Shown here: piece after piece, positions 34,641-43,857 of the stretch | Numbering within the stretch: the first letter of the stretch is position 1 | How the letters are laid out: each line of letters begins with the position of its first letter | Source: TMED109 sp002171375 | Lineage (GTDB): Bacteria > Pseudomonadota > Alphaproteobacteria > TMED109 | NCBI GenBank assembly: GCA_965657505.1 | Contig: CBFHON010000001.1 | Location: 62,001 to 126,000 of the forward strand | Reading direction: 5' to 3' | Length of the DNA: 64,000 nt | The notes under the pieces: generated by a model | What the model was told of the DNA's origin: nothing | Databases searched by the model: none | The model's input: the letters and a program-made list of their open reading frames with translations, nothing else | Program-made: the position numbers and the translations under genes

Positions 34641-36257
34641 ATGAATATTTTTGTGAAGTTGATGATATGTCTATCGGTTGTATTAAGTTTAATTAATATT
34701 TCTTATGCAAATAATTTAAATGACATATTATCAGCTTTACAAAAAGCAAAGTTTTCTGAAAAACAAGATCTATTAACACAAATTGCTAACATAAAAAGCG
34801 ATAGAGCTTTAACGATTCTAAGATATATAGAGAGTGGTAGTTTATATTACACTAAAAATGAAAAAATCACTGTTTATGCTGAAAAAGTCGATAAAAATTA
34901 TAAAATTACAGATGTTTTAACCAAAAATAATTTAGGCCAAGTAAAAAAAAATAAAATTAAAAGAATTAGTCTTAATAATAAATTGCGTAAACATGTAAGG
35001 GTATTAATAGCGCAGGCTTCTTTAGTTTCAAAAGATAAAAAAATTAGAATTAATGCAGCTAAGACTATATTTCAAAGTAAATCACTTGAACTTCTTCCTT
35101 TAATTAATATAGCCTTAGAAAATGAGCAAAATAAATCTGTTATTAAGGAATTATATAAAACACAGGCTCGATTATATTTATTATCAGAAGATAAATTGCT
35201 AATTAATAAAAGTTTAGAATTCTTAGTTAAAACTACAGATCCAGGAATTTTATCAGCCATAAATCAATTTGTAGAAAAAAATAAAAATGAAAATAATTTT
35301 AAGTTGGAAGTATCTAAAGCACTTAAATTAATTGATAAAATTAACAATAATACTAAATTTTATAAATTTCTTGAGAATTTATTTTTTGGTTTAAGTTTAG
35401 GTTCTGTTTTATTTATTGCCGCTGTAGGTTTAGCAATTACTTTTGGAGTAATGGGCGTTATAAATATGGCCCACGGCGAAATGATAATGATTGGAGCCTA
35501 CACAACATATGTTACGCAGTTAATATTTCCTAACCTTATAGAGTATTCCTTATTTATTGCGATACCATTTTCTTTTTTAATAGCTGGCTTAATAGGTGTG
35601 TTAATTGAAAGAGTTGTAATAAGACATCTTTATGGAAGGCCTTTAGAGACTTTATTGGCTACATTTGGTATTTCTTTATTTCTACAACAATTAGTTAGAA
35701 GTATTTTTTCTCCAATTAATATGCCTGTCAGTACTCCTCAATGGATGAGTGGTATGATTGAAATTCATCCCGCTTTATCTCTATCATTTGGTAGATTATA
35801 TATTTTAATTTTTAGCATAATGATATTTATTCTTTTATTAGTATTACTAAAAAAATCTCATTTTGGCATAGAAGTAAGAGCGGTAATGCAGAATAGATCT
35901 ATGGCGAGATCAATGGGAATAAAAACTAATTGGATAGATTCTCTCACTTTTGGTCTAGGTTCAGGTATTGCAGGTATTGCAGGAGTAGCACTATCTCAAA
36001 TTACTAATGTAGGTCCAAATCTCGGACAAAGTTATATAATTGATTGTTTTATGGTAGTCGTATTTGGAGGAGTCGGTAATTTATGGGGAACTTTATCTGG
36101 AGCTTTTATTCTTGGAATTGGTAATAAATTTCTAGAACCATATTCTGGAGCTGTATTAGCAAAGATTATTACATTGATATTCTTAATATTATTTATACAA
36201 AAAAGACCTAAAGGTATGTTTGCTCTAAAGGGAAGAGCGGCAGAAATAAATCAATGA
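34641..36257 (+). CDS. urtB: Urea ABC transporter permease UrtB
   Basis: 538 residues from the ATG at 34641; an earlier TTG at 34620 lacks support. A signal-like segment and a periplasmic domain of about 220 residues, typical of UrtB, precede the permease. That part holds LFFGLSLGSVLFIAAVGLAITFGVMGVINMAHGEMIMIGAY, the LivH hallmark, and EVRAVMQNRSMARSMGI, the coupling loop. The stop overlaps the urtC start by 4 bases. With UrtC it forms the membrane channel for urea. Confidence 0.94.
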   Translation: MNIFVKLMICLSVVLSLINISYANNLNDILSALQKAKFSEKQDLLTQIANIKSDRALTILRYIESGSLYYTKNEKITVYAEKVDKNYKITDVLTKNNLGQVKKNKIKRISLNNKLRKHVRVLIAQASLVSKDKKIRINAAKTIFQSKSLELLPLINIALENEQNKSVIKELYKTQARLYLLSEDKLLINKSLEFLVKTTDPGILSAINQFVEKNKNENNFKLEVSKALKLIDKINNNTKFYKFLENLFFGLSLGSVLFIAAVGLAITFGVMGVINMAHGEMIMIGAYTTYVTQLIFPNLIEYSLFIAIPFSFLIAGLIGVLIERVVIRHLYGRPLETLLATFGISLFLQQLVRSIFSPINMPVSTPQWMSGMIEIHPALSLSFGRLYILIFSIMIFILLLVLLKKSHFGIEVRAVMQNRSMARSMGIKTNWIDSLTFGLGSGIAGIAGVALSQITNVGPNLGQSYIIDCFMVVVFGGVGNLWGTLSGAFILGIGNKFLEPYSGAVLAKIITLIFLILFIQKRPKGMFALKGRAAEINQ

Positions 36258-37381
36258 TTTCTAAATTTATAATTATTAATATCTTACAAGGCGATATAAA
36301 AACAAAATCATTTTTGTTTTGTCTTTTTATTATCTCAATTGCAGTTCCATTAATGAATGTATTCGTCTCAGCAGAAAGTATATTTCATTTAACTGACTAT
36401 CATGTTGCTTTATTTGGAAAATATTTAACTTACGGTCTTTTAGCATTATCGTTGGATTTGATATGGGGTTATTGCGGAATATTAAGTTTAGGTCATGGAG
36501 CATTTTTTGCATTAGGTGGATATTGTATCGGAATGCATTTAATGAGGGAAATTGGTCCTCGGGGCGTATATGGTGACCCTATTTTGCCCGATTTTATGGT
36601 TTTTTTAAATTGGAATGAGTTACCTCTAGCTTGGTATGGATTTGATAATTTTACCTATACTTTATTAATGATAGTTATTGTTCCAGGTATATTAGCTTTT
36701 ATTTTTGGATGGTTTGCTTTTAAATCAAGAGTTACTGGAGTATATTTTTCAATAATAACACAGGCATTAACTTATGCATTAATGCTAGCATTTTTTCAAA
36801 ATGATTTTGGATTTGGAGGTAATAATGGACTGACAGACTTTAAAGATATTTTAGGGTTTTCATTACAGAATAGTAATACAAGAATATCATTATTTGTTCT
36901 ATCAGTTATAGCATTAGCATTGGGTTATTTGCTTTCACTAAAATTAGTAAATTCTCATTCAGGTTTAGTTTTAAAAGGTATAAGAGATCAAGAGGATCGT
37001 TTAAGATTTTTAGGCTATAGAGTAGAGAATTATAAATTATGTGCATTTGTTGTATCTGCAATATTAGCTGGTATAGCAGGAGCATTATATGTTCCTCAAG
37101 TTGGAATAATAAATCCAGGAGAATTTGCTCCATTAAAATCTATTGAGGTAGTAGTATGGGTTGCATTGGGAGGAAGAGGAACACTGATCGGAGCTATTTT
37201 GGGTGGAGTAATAGTTAATTTAGCAAAATCTTTTTTTACGGTAAACTTTCCAGAGGTATGGTTGTTTTTTTTAGGAGCATTATTTGTCTTGGTTACATTA
37301 TATCTTCCAAATGGGCTAATGGGTGTGATCAAGAAAATATTTGTAATTATAAAAAATAGAAGGAAAAGCCAAATTGGATAA
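36254..37381 (+). CDS. urtC: Urea ABC transporter permease UrtC
   Basis: 375 residues, about ten membrane segments. LLALSLDLIWGYCGILSLGHGAFFALGGYCIGMHLM (about residues 58-93) and GVYFSIITQALTYALM are the LivM/UrtC features. LKGIRDQEDRLRFLGYRVENYKL is the coupling loop that contacts the ATPases. It partners UrtB. The 3' end overlaps urtD by 8 bases. Confidence 0.94.
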   Translation: MISKFIIINILQGDIKTKSFLFCLFIISIAVPLMNVFVSAESIFHLTDYHVALFGKYLTYGLLALSLDLIWGYCGILSLGHGAFFALGGYCIGMHLMREIGPRGVYGDPILPDFMVFLNWNELPLAWYGFDNFTYTLLMIVIVPGILAFIFGWFAFKSRVTGVYFSIITQALTYALMLAFFQNDFGFGGNNGLTDFKDILGFSLQNSNTRISLFVLSVIALALGYLLSLKLVNSHSGLVLKGIRDQEDRLRFLGYRVENYKLCAFVVSAILAGIAGALYVPQVGIINPGEFAPLKSIEVVVWVALGGRGTLIGAILGGVIVNLAKSFFTVNFPEVWLFFLGALFVLVTLYLPNGLMGVIKKIFVIIKNRRKSQIG

Positions 37382-38132
37382 TATTATTAAAAATACTAAT
37401 TCTATTTTGTATATAGATGGTGTAACAGTGAGCTTTGACGGTTTTAAAGCTTTAAATAATTTATCTTTTACAGTTCCTCCTAATAGTTTACAAGCCATCG
37501 TCGGCCCAAATGGAGCAGGAAAAACTACTTTCATGGATGTAGTGACTGGAAGAACTAAACCTACCCAGGGCAGAGTTGTTTTTAAGGAAAATATTAACTT
37601 ATTTAAATATGATGAGTCATCTATTGTAGACTTAGGTATAGCTAGGAAATTTCAACGGCCATCTATATTTCCTAATCATACAGTTCTAGAAAATTTAAAA
37701 TTAGCATCATACAAAAATAAAAATGTTTTCAGTACTATTTTTTCTAATAATAAGAATATGGATTCAGACTTAATTACAAGAATTGCACTTCAAGTAAACC
37801 TAGATAGTTATCTATACGATGAAGCAAATTCATTATCACATGGACAAAAGCAATGGCTAGAAATTGGAATGCTCCTATCACAAAATTGCAATGTATTAAT
37901 GCTAGATGAACCGGTTGCTGGAATGACTGATGAAGAAACTGAAAAAACTTCAAAATTATTTAGAAAAATATCAGAAGAGAGATCATTAATTGTGATTGAA
38001 CATGATATAGATTTTATTCAATCCCTGAAATGTCCAGTTACTGTTCTTCATGAAGGAGCAGTTTTAGCACAAGGAAATATGAAAGAACTTAAAAAAAATG
38101 AATCTGTAATTGAAGTTTACTTAGGAAGATAA
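37374..38132 (+). CDS. urtD: Urea ABC transporter ATP-binding protein UrtD
   Basis: 252 residues. Walker A AIVGPNGAGKTTF (about residues 41-53), LSHGQKQWLEIGMLL as a variant ABC signature, Walker B NVLMLDEPVAGMTDEE and the switch EHD. These are LivG/UrtD features. The start is a TTG at 37374, with AAGGA 9 bases upstream, inside the last codons of urtC. The next ATG is far downstream, so the TTG is preferred. Confidence 0.94.
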   Translation: MDNIIKNTNSILYIDGVTVSFDGFKALNNLSFTVPPNSLQAIVGPNGAGKTTFMDVVTGRTKPTQGRVVFKENINLFKYDESSIVDLGIARKFQRPSIFPNHTVLENLKLASYKNKNVFSTIFSNNKNMDSDLITRIALQVNLDSYLYDEANSLSHGQKQWLEIGMLLSQNCNVLMLDEPVAGMTDEETEKTSKLFRKISEERSLIVIEHDIDFIQSLKCPVTVLHEGAVLAQGNMKELKKNESVIEVYLGR

Positions 38133-38828
38133 ATGTTAGAAGTGAAAAAAATAAATCTGTCGTATGGAGAAAGCCATATTTTATTTGATATGTCTGTAGA
38201 TGTAAAAATTGGAAAAGTGACTACTATACTTGGAAGAAATGGAGTAGGTAAGACTAGTTTATTAAAGTCTATTATTGGTCTTGAACAGATAGACTCTGGT
38301 AGAATAAACTTAAATAAAATGGATATAACTAAATCCTCTTCTCCAGAGAGGGCTAATTCAGGAATTGCATATGTTCCTCAAGGAAGAGAAATTTTTTCTT
38401 TATTAACAGTAGAAGAGAATCTACAAACAGGTTTTTCAGTTTTAAAAAGAAATGATAGAAAAATTTCAAAATATATTTATGATTTATTTCCAGTTTTAAG
38501 TGATATGAAAAGTAGAAGAGGAGGGGATTTATCAGGTGGCCAACAACAACAACTTGCTATAGCTAGAGCTTTAGTTATGAAGCCTAAATTTTTATTATTA
38601 GATGAACCTACTGAAGGTATACAACCATCCATAATAAAACAAATAGGAGAGGTAATAAAATATTTAGCAACAAATGAAAAAATAGGTATTCTATTGGTTG
38701 AACAATATTTTGACTTTGCGAGGAAACTTTCTGATCAATACTATATATTAAATAAGGGAAAAATAGTGTTATCTGGCAAAGGACAAGATATGAATAAAAA
38801 GAAAGTGCAAAGTTATCTTACAGTCTAA
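38133..38828 (+). CDS. urtE: Urea ABC transporter ATP-binding protein UrtE
   Basis: 231 residues. Walker A TILGRNGVGKTSLL (about residues 32-45), signature LSGGQQQQLAIARALV, Walker B FLLLDEPTEGIQPS, and the switch VEQY, which is usual in LivF/UrtE. The ATG follows the urtD stop with no gap. It pairs with UrtD to drive urea import. The urease genes follow after 10 bases. Confidence 0.95.
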   Translation: MLEVKKINLSYGESHILFDMSVDVKIGKVTTILGRNGVGKTSLLKSIIGLEQIDSGRINLNKMDITKSSSPERANSGIAYVPQGREIFSLLTVEENLQTGFSVLKRNDRKISKYIYDLFPVLSDMKSRRGGDLSGGQQQQLAIARALVMKPKFLLLDEPTEGIQPSIIKQIGEVIKYLATNEKIGILLVEQYFDFARKLSDQYYILNKGKIVLSGKGQDMNKKKVQSYLTV

Positions 38829-38838
38829 TTATAAAAAT

Positions 38839-39651
38839 ATGCAAAGAGTAGATGGAAAATTAAATATTTCATTATATAAAAATGAAATAAAGAATTTACA
38901 CTATACTTCTCCTCTTAGGGCCTTTTCAAATGACGATGGTAATGATGATATAAATTCTATTGCTATAGTTAATACTTCCGGCGGAGTTGTATCAGGGGAT
39001 AAGCACAACATAAGTGTAAATGTTAAAAATAGTAAGGCTATGATATTTTCTCAGTCTGCAGAAAAAATATATAAGAGTGTTAATGATATAAAAGCAAATA
39101 TTAATAATGAAATTGTAGTAGGAGAAAATAGTTGGCTAGAATGGTTGCCACAAGAAACAATTTTATTCGAAAATTCTCAACTGATAAGAAATCTAAAAAT
39201 ACATTTAAATAAAAATTCTGAGTCCTTAGTTGGTGAAATAATAATTCTAGGCAGAATAGCAAAGGGAGAATTATGTAAAAATATTTTTTTAAAAGACTCA
39301 ATTTCTATTTATAAAAAATCTAAACTTGAGTGGTTAGATATTGTGTTGCTTAATAATAATTTAGATGAAACAAAAAACTCCATTACAAGACTTAGTGGCG
39401 CAAACTGCTTCTTTACAATCGTTTTATCTAGCGAAAATATTGAAGAGTATGAATATAAAATAAACAATTTCATAGAGGAAAATATTTTAGACTTAATTAT
39501 AAGCACCTCAGTAATTCATAATAATTTAGTAATTAGGGCACTGGGTAAAAATCCTTTAGACTTAAGAAATGTTTTTTCTCAGATATGGATTTTTATTAGG
39601 TCAGATATTAAAAAATTACCACCTTTTTTGCCAAAATTATGGTGGGTATAA
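38839..39651 (+). CDS. ureD: Urease accessory protein UreD
   Basis: 270 residues. IAIVNTSGGVVSGDKHNI (about residues 47-64), FSQSAEKIYKS and WLEWLPQETILFENSQL are UreD/UreH motifs, with FLGRIA-like ILGRIAKGE later. UreD scaffolds the UreFG GTPase complex on apo-urease for nickel insertion. No strong ribosome site is seen; the gene begins 10 bases after urtE, so it is likely translated from the same message. Confidence 0.93.
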   Translation: MQRVDGKLNISLYKNEIKNLHYTSPLRAFSNDDGNDDINSIAIVNTSGGVVSGDKHNISVNVKNSKAMIFSQSAEKIYKSVNDIKANINNEIVVGENSWLEWLPQETILFENSQLIRNLKIHLNKNSESLVGEIIILGRIAKGELCKNIFLKDSISIYKKSKLEWLDIVLLNNNLDETKNSITRLSGANCFFTIVLSSENIEEYEYKINNFIEENILDLIISTSVIHNNLVIRALGKNPLDLRNVFSQIWIFIRSDIKKLPPFLPKLWWV

Positions 39652-39673
39652 TTTAATGATAAGGAAATAATTA

Positions 39674-39982
39674 ATGAAACTTACACCAAGAGAAAAAGAT
39701 AAATTGTTAATATCTATGGCAGCAGAAGTAGCCAGAAAGAGATTAAAGAGAGGCGTTAAATTAAACTATCCTGAAGCTATCGCTTTGATTTCTGACTTTA
39801 TAGTAGAAGGAGCAAGAGATGGGAAAAAAGTTAGTGATTTAATGTCTGAAGGAGCAAATATTTTAGATAAAGACCAAGTTATGTTGGGGGTTGATACGAT
39901 GATAAAAGATGTTCAAGTTGAGGCTACTTTTCCTGATGGAACAAAACTAGTTACAGTTCATAATCCAATAAAGGTTAAATAA
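39674..39982 (+). CDS. ureA: Urease gamma subunit UreA
   Basis: 102 residues, normal length. MKLTPREKDKLLI, KLNYPEAIALISDFIVEGARDGK and VEATFPDGTKLVTVHNPI are diagnostic. It forms the urease trimer of (UreABC)3 in the cytoplasm. AAGGA lies 8 bases before the ATG, and ureB begins after a 1-base gap. Confidence 0.97.
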   Translation: MKLTPREKDKLLISMAAEVARKRLKRGVKLNYPEAIALISDFIVEGARDGKKVSDLMSEGANILDKDQVMLGVDTMIKDVQVEATFPDGTKLVTVHNPIKVK

Positions 39983-39983
39983 T

Positions 39984-40298
39984 ATGATACCTGGTGAATA
40001 TGTAGTATTAGATGAAAAAATTGAATTAAATGCTGATTCAGTTTCGAATAAAATAATAATTGAAAATACTGGAGACAGACCTATCCAAGTCGGTTCTCAT
40101 TATCATTTCTATGAGGTCAATGAGTATCTAAATTTTGATAGAAAATTAACCTATGGAAGAAGACTAAATATTCCTTCGGGAACGGCTATAAGGTTTGAGC
40201 CAGGACAGTCTAGGGAAGTAGAATTAATTCCTTATAAAGGTAAAAAAAATATTTTTGGTTTCAATGCTTTAATTAATAATAAGTTAAAAGAGGTTTAA
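39984..40298 (+). CDS. ureB: Urease beta subunit UreB
   Basis: 104 residues. MIPGEYVVLDEKIELN, VENTGDRPIQVGSHYHFYEVN-like (IIENTGDRPIQVGSHYHF) and FEPGQSREVELIPYKG identify the small beta subunit. It is separate from gamma, as in most proteobacteria. Followed by ureC after 1 base. Confidence 0.97.
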   Translation: MIPGEYVVLDEKIELNADSVSNKIIIENTGDRPIQVGSHYHFYEVNEYLNFDRKLTYGRRLNIPSGTAIRFEPGQSREVELIPYKGKKNIFGFNALINNKLKEV

Positions 40299-40299
40299 A

Positions 40300-42009
40300 A
40301 TGGCAAATTTTATTAATAGAAAGTCTTATGCAGCAATGTATGGTCCAACTGTAGGAGATAAAATTAGATTAGCGGATACAGAATTATTTATAGAGATAGA
40401 AAAGGACTTCACTTCATACGGTGAAGAGGTTAAATTTGGCGGAGGTAAGGTTATAAGAGATGGGATGGGTCAAAGTCAAATAAGTAATAAAAATGGAGCT
40501 GTTGATACGGTAATTACTAATGCTGTAATTTTAGATTATTGGGGGATTGTTAAAGCGGATATTGGAATTAAAGATGGATACATATATAAAATTGGTAAAG
40601 CTGGTAATCCTGATGTTCAGTCTAACATTGATATAATTATTGGCCCAGGAACAGAGGTTATTGCTGGGGAAGGAAAAATTATTACAGCAGGAGGAATAGA
40701 CGCACATATTCATTTTATAAGTCCTCAACAAATTGAAGAAGCTTTAAGTTCCGGTATAACAACTATGTTAGGAGGAGGAACAGGTCCTGCAGAAGGAACT
40801 AATGCAACTACTTGTACTCCTGGCCCCTGGCATATTTCAAGAATGCTAAAATCGGCAGATGCTTTTCCTGTAAATTTAGGCTTTTTTGGAAAAGGAAATG
40901 CTTCAAAACCTGAGGCATTAGTAGAGCAAGTAGAAGCTGGCGTTTGTGGTTTAAAACTTCATGAAGATTGGGGGACTACTCCATCTGCAATAGATAATTG
41001 TTTAAATATTGCAGATCAGTATGATGTGCAAGTAGCTATTCATACCGATACTTTAAATGAATCTGGCTTTGTTGAAAATACTACAAAAGCATTTAAAGAT
41101 AGATGCATCCACGCTTTTCATACAGAAGGCGCAGGAGGAGGGCATGCACCAGATATAATTAAATTAGTAGGAGAAAAAAATGTTTTACCATCTTCAACTA
41201 ATCCTACTAGACCCTATACAATAAATACTATAGATGAACATCTTGACATGCTTATGGTTTGTCATCATTTAGACCCTAGTATTCCCGAAGATGTGGCATT
41301 TGCAGAAAGTAGAATTAGAGCTGAAACTATAGCTGCAGAAGATATACTTCATGATTTAGGAGCATTTTCTATGATAGCTTCAGATAGTCAAGCTATGGGA
41401 AGAGTTGGTGAAGTCATCATCAGAACCTGGCAAACTGCTGCAAAAATGAAAGTTCAAAGAGGAGTATTATCAGAGGATAAAAATGGAAATGATAATTTTA
41501 GATGTAAAAGATACATAGCCAAATATACTATAAACCCTGCAATAGCACATGGAATATCGAATAAGGTTGGTTCTTTAGAGAAAAATAAATTAGCAGATAT
41601 TGTTCTTTGGGACCCAGCATTTTTTGGTGTTAAGCCAGAGAAAATAATTAAAGGTGGAGTTATAAATCATTCTTTAATGGGAGACCCAAATGCTTCAATT
41701 CCTACTCCACAGCCGGTTCATTATAGACCTATGTTTGGACAGTTTGGAGGCAGTTTATTTGATAATAGTATCATATTTGTATCAGAAGCATTTAATAAAA
41801 GCTCTCTCAGAGACGAACTTGAAATAAATAAATTAACTGAGACAGTGATTGGAACAAGAAATATTTCTAAAGATGATATGTTATTAAATAACTATTGTCC
41901 TTCAATTGAAGTAGATCCAGAAACCTATGAAGTTAAAGCTGATGGAAAATTACTTACGTGTGAGCCTGCAGAAATATTACCCATGTCACAAAGATATTTT
42001 CTATATTAA
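40300..42009 (+). CDS. ureC: Urease alpha (catalytic) subunit UreC
   Basis: 569 residues, full length. Nickel ligands and active-site residues are all visible: HIH in GGIDAHIHFISP, the carbamylated lysine in CGLKLHEDWGTTP (around residue 218), H in VAIHTDTLNE, H in FHTEGAGGGHAPD, the flap cysteine and His in MVCHHLDP, and D in ASDSQAMGRVGE. It hydrolyses urea to ammonia and carbamate. The enzyme should be active if nickel is inserted by the accessory proteins encoded around it. Confidence 0.98.
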   Translation: MANFINRKSYAAMYGPTVGDKIRLADTELFIEIEKDFTSYGEEVKFGGGKVIRDGMGQSQISNKNGAVDTVITNAVILDYWGIVKADIGIKDGYIYKIGKAGNPDVQSNIDIIIGPGTEVIAGEGKIITAGGIDAHIHFISPQQIEEALSSGITTMLGGGTGPAEGTNATTCTPGPWHISRMLKSADAFPVNLGFFGKGNASKPEALVEQVEAGVCGLKLHEDWGTTPSAIDNCLNIADQYDVQVAIHTDTLNESGFVENTTKAFKDRCIHAFHTEGAGGGHAPDIIKLVGEKNVLPSSTNPTRPYTINTIDEHLDMLMVCHHLDPSIPEDVAFAESRIRAETIAAEDILHDLGAFSMIASDSQAMGRVGEVIIRTWQTAAKMKVQRGVLSEDKNGNDNFRCKRYIAKYTINPAIAHGISNKVGSLEKNKLADIVLWDPAFFGVKPEKIIKGGVINHSLMGDPNASIPTPQPVHYRPMFGQFGGSLFDNSIIFVSEAFNKSSLRDELEINKLTETVIGTRNISKDDMLLNNYCPSIEVDPETYEVKADGKLLTCEPAEILPMSQRYFLY

Positions 42010-42021
42010 AGGAGGTATAAT

Positions 42022-42465
42022 ATGCTTGTAGACTCATGGAGTAGAAAAGGTGAGTGGCCTTCAAATAGCGCAAAATATAAAATTACTTTAGAAGCTTGTG
42101 ATAGATTATGTAGAAGAAAAAACCTTATATTAGATAACGGAATTAAGGTGTTATTAACTTTAGATAAGGTAGTAAATTTTAAAAATGGAGATGCTTTAAA
42201 ATTAGAGAATGGATCATGGGTGGAAATAATTGCGGCAAAAGAAAAAGTAATAAATATTTTATCTAATAATAACGAACATCAGTCATTATTAGCATGGCAT
42301 CTTGGAAATAGACATCTAGCAGTACAGATAATAGATGAAAAGAAGATAAGGATTGAATATGATCATGTAATACTAGATATGTTAAAGGGGCTTAAAGCAG
42401 AATTAGATATTACTAATGATATATTTGAACCAGAATTAGGTGCTTATGGATCACACAATCATTGA
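42022..42465 (+). CDS. ureE: Urease accessory protein UreE
   Basis: 147 residues, near the normal length. AWHLGNRHLAVQI (about residues 91-103) is the peptide-binding/nickel core, and the end has GAYGSHNH, a short histidine tail rather than the long His-rich tail of Klebsiella UreE. It delivers nickel to UreG. GGAGG precedes the ATG. Confidence 0.94.
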   Translation: MLVDSWSRKGEWPSNSAKYKITLEACDRLCRRKNLILDNGIKVLLTLDKVVNFKNGDALKLENGSWVEIIAAKEKVINILSNNNEHQSLLAWHLGNRHLAVQIIDEKKIRIEYDHVILDMLKGLKAELDITNDIFEPELGAYGSHNH

Positions 42466-42471
42466 GAAGAT

Positions 42472-43176
42472 ATGCAAAACAAAAATAAAAATATAAAGTC
42501 TAATAATAGTATGTATTATTTGCTTACCTGGTTCTCTCCTAGCTTTCCAATAGGAGCTTATGCCTATTCACATGGACTTGAGTATGCTATTGAGTCTAAA
42601 ACTATAAATAATATATCTGACCTTGAAAATTGGCTAAGTGACTTTTTAAATTATGGGACTTGTTATAATGATGGAATATTAATTTCGTCAGCTTATGACG
42701 CAGTAATTAATAATAATATTAAAGAATTAGAAAAAATTGCATTAATAGCAAAAGCTTTTAAACCTACAAAAGAAATTTCACTAGAATCTAATCAACAAGG
42801 AATCTCTTTTGCGCAAACCTTATCAGCATCATTAAAGTCAAAAAAATTTGATAGTTTGATAAATAGTATTAATAAAAATATTTCTTATGTAACAGTGGTC
42901 GCTTGTGCAGGAGCAGTTTGTAGTATTAATAAAATAGATCTACTTAATTCTTATTTTCATGCATTTATTTCAAATTTAGTTTCTGCGGCATTGAGATTAA
43001 TGTCAATTGGGCAAACTGATTCTCAAATACTAATTTTAAAATTTAAAAAGGAGGTAGAATTGTTAACAAATAAAATTTTATTATATACAATTGATGATAT
43101 GGGATCATCTGTATTTATAGGAGATTGGTCTTCTGCTAAACATGAAAAACAATATTCCAGATTGTTTAGATCATGA
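42472..43176 (+). CDS. ureF: Urease accessory protein UreF
   Basis: 234 residues. TWFSPSFPIGAYAYSHGLEYAI (start about residue 19) is the classic UreF motif. The middle part is all-helical, and LVSAALRLMSIGQTDSQ is the conserved C-terminal helix. It links UreD and UreG. It overlaps ureG by 4 bases (ATGA). Confidence 0.95.
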   Translation: MQNKNKNIKSNNSMYYLLTWFSPSFPIGAYAYSHGLEYAIESKTINNISDLENWLSDFLNYGTCYNDGILISSAYDAVINNNIKELEKIALIAKAFKPTKEISLESNQQGISFAQTLSASLKSKKFDSLINSINKNISYVTVVACAGAVCSINKIDLLNSYFHAFISNLVSAALRLMSIGQTDSQILILKFKKEVELLTNKILLYTIDDMGSSVFIGDWSSAKHEKQYSRLFRS

Positions 43177-43775
43177 GTTTGCCATTAAGAGTAGGAATAG
43201 GTGGACCTGTCGGTACAGGAAAAACTGCACTTGCTGTAGAGCTTTGTAAAATATTATATCCTAAATATGATTTGGCTGTAATAACTAATGATATTTATAC
43301 TAAAGAAGATGCAGAATTTGTAGTAAGAGCAGGAGTACTTCCTGTAGATAGAATTAAGGGAGTGGAAACTGGAGGATGTCCTCACACTGCTATTCGAGAA
43401 GATGCTTCAATGAACTTGGTAGCTGTTTCTGATATGAAAATACAATTTCCTAATTTAGAAATTATATTGATAGAATCTGGAGGAGATAATTTGGCAGCAA
43501 CTTTTTCTCCTGAATTGGCAGATATTACAATTTACGTAATTGACGTATCTGCAGGTGAAAAAATCCCTAGAAAAGGAGGGCCAGGTATTACTAGGTCTGA
43601 TTTATTTGTAATAAATAAAGTTGATTTAGCCCCAATGGTGGGAGCAAATTTAGAGGTTATGGAGAAAGATACTATTAAAATGAGAGGAAAAAAACCTTTT
43701 GTATTTAGTAATCTTAAAAAAGGAGATGGGTTAAAAGAAATTTCTAATTTTATAATTAGTAATGCTGGAATATAA
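43173..43775 (+). CDS. ureG: Urease accessory GTPase UreG
   Basis: 200 residues. P-loop GGPVGTGKTAL (about residues 10-20), TNDIYTKEDAEF, the nickel-binding CPH in ETGGCPHTAIRED, the switch ESGGDNLAATFSPELAD and the base-recognition FVINKVDLAP. GTP-dependent nickel delivery to urease. It is the last gene of the urea island; 82 bases separate it from the fumarate-reductase-like pair. Confidence 0.97.
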   Translation: MSLPLRVGIGGPVGTGKTALAVELCKILYPKYDLAVITNDIYTKEDAEFVVRAGVLPVDRIKGVETGGCPHTAIREDASMNLVAVSDMKIQFPNLEIILIESGGDNLAATFSPELADITIYVIDVSAGEKIPRKGGPGITRSDLFVINKVDLAPMVGANLEVMEKDTIKMRGKKPFVFSNLKKGDGLKEISNFIISNAGI

Positions 43776-43857
43776 AATATTTATAATTGATAGGCAAATA
43801 TAGTCTAGACAAAGTTCTACGTAGATGTAAAATAATTCTTATCTTTTTGAGGTGCTT

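Noticed and set aside
36906..37332. Antisense open frames inside urtC
   Set aside because: They are low-complexity, Leu-rich or Pro-rich shadows of the permease gene with no start signals.
43816..43825. TCTACGTAGA palindrome before the fumarate-reductase-like gene
   Set aside because: Only ten bases, no second copy and no matching regulator nearby; too weak to call an operator.
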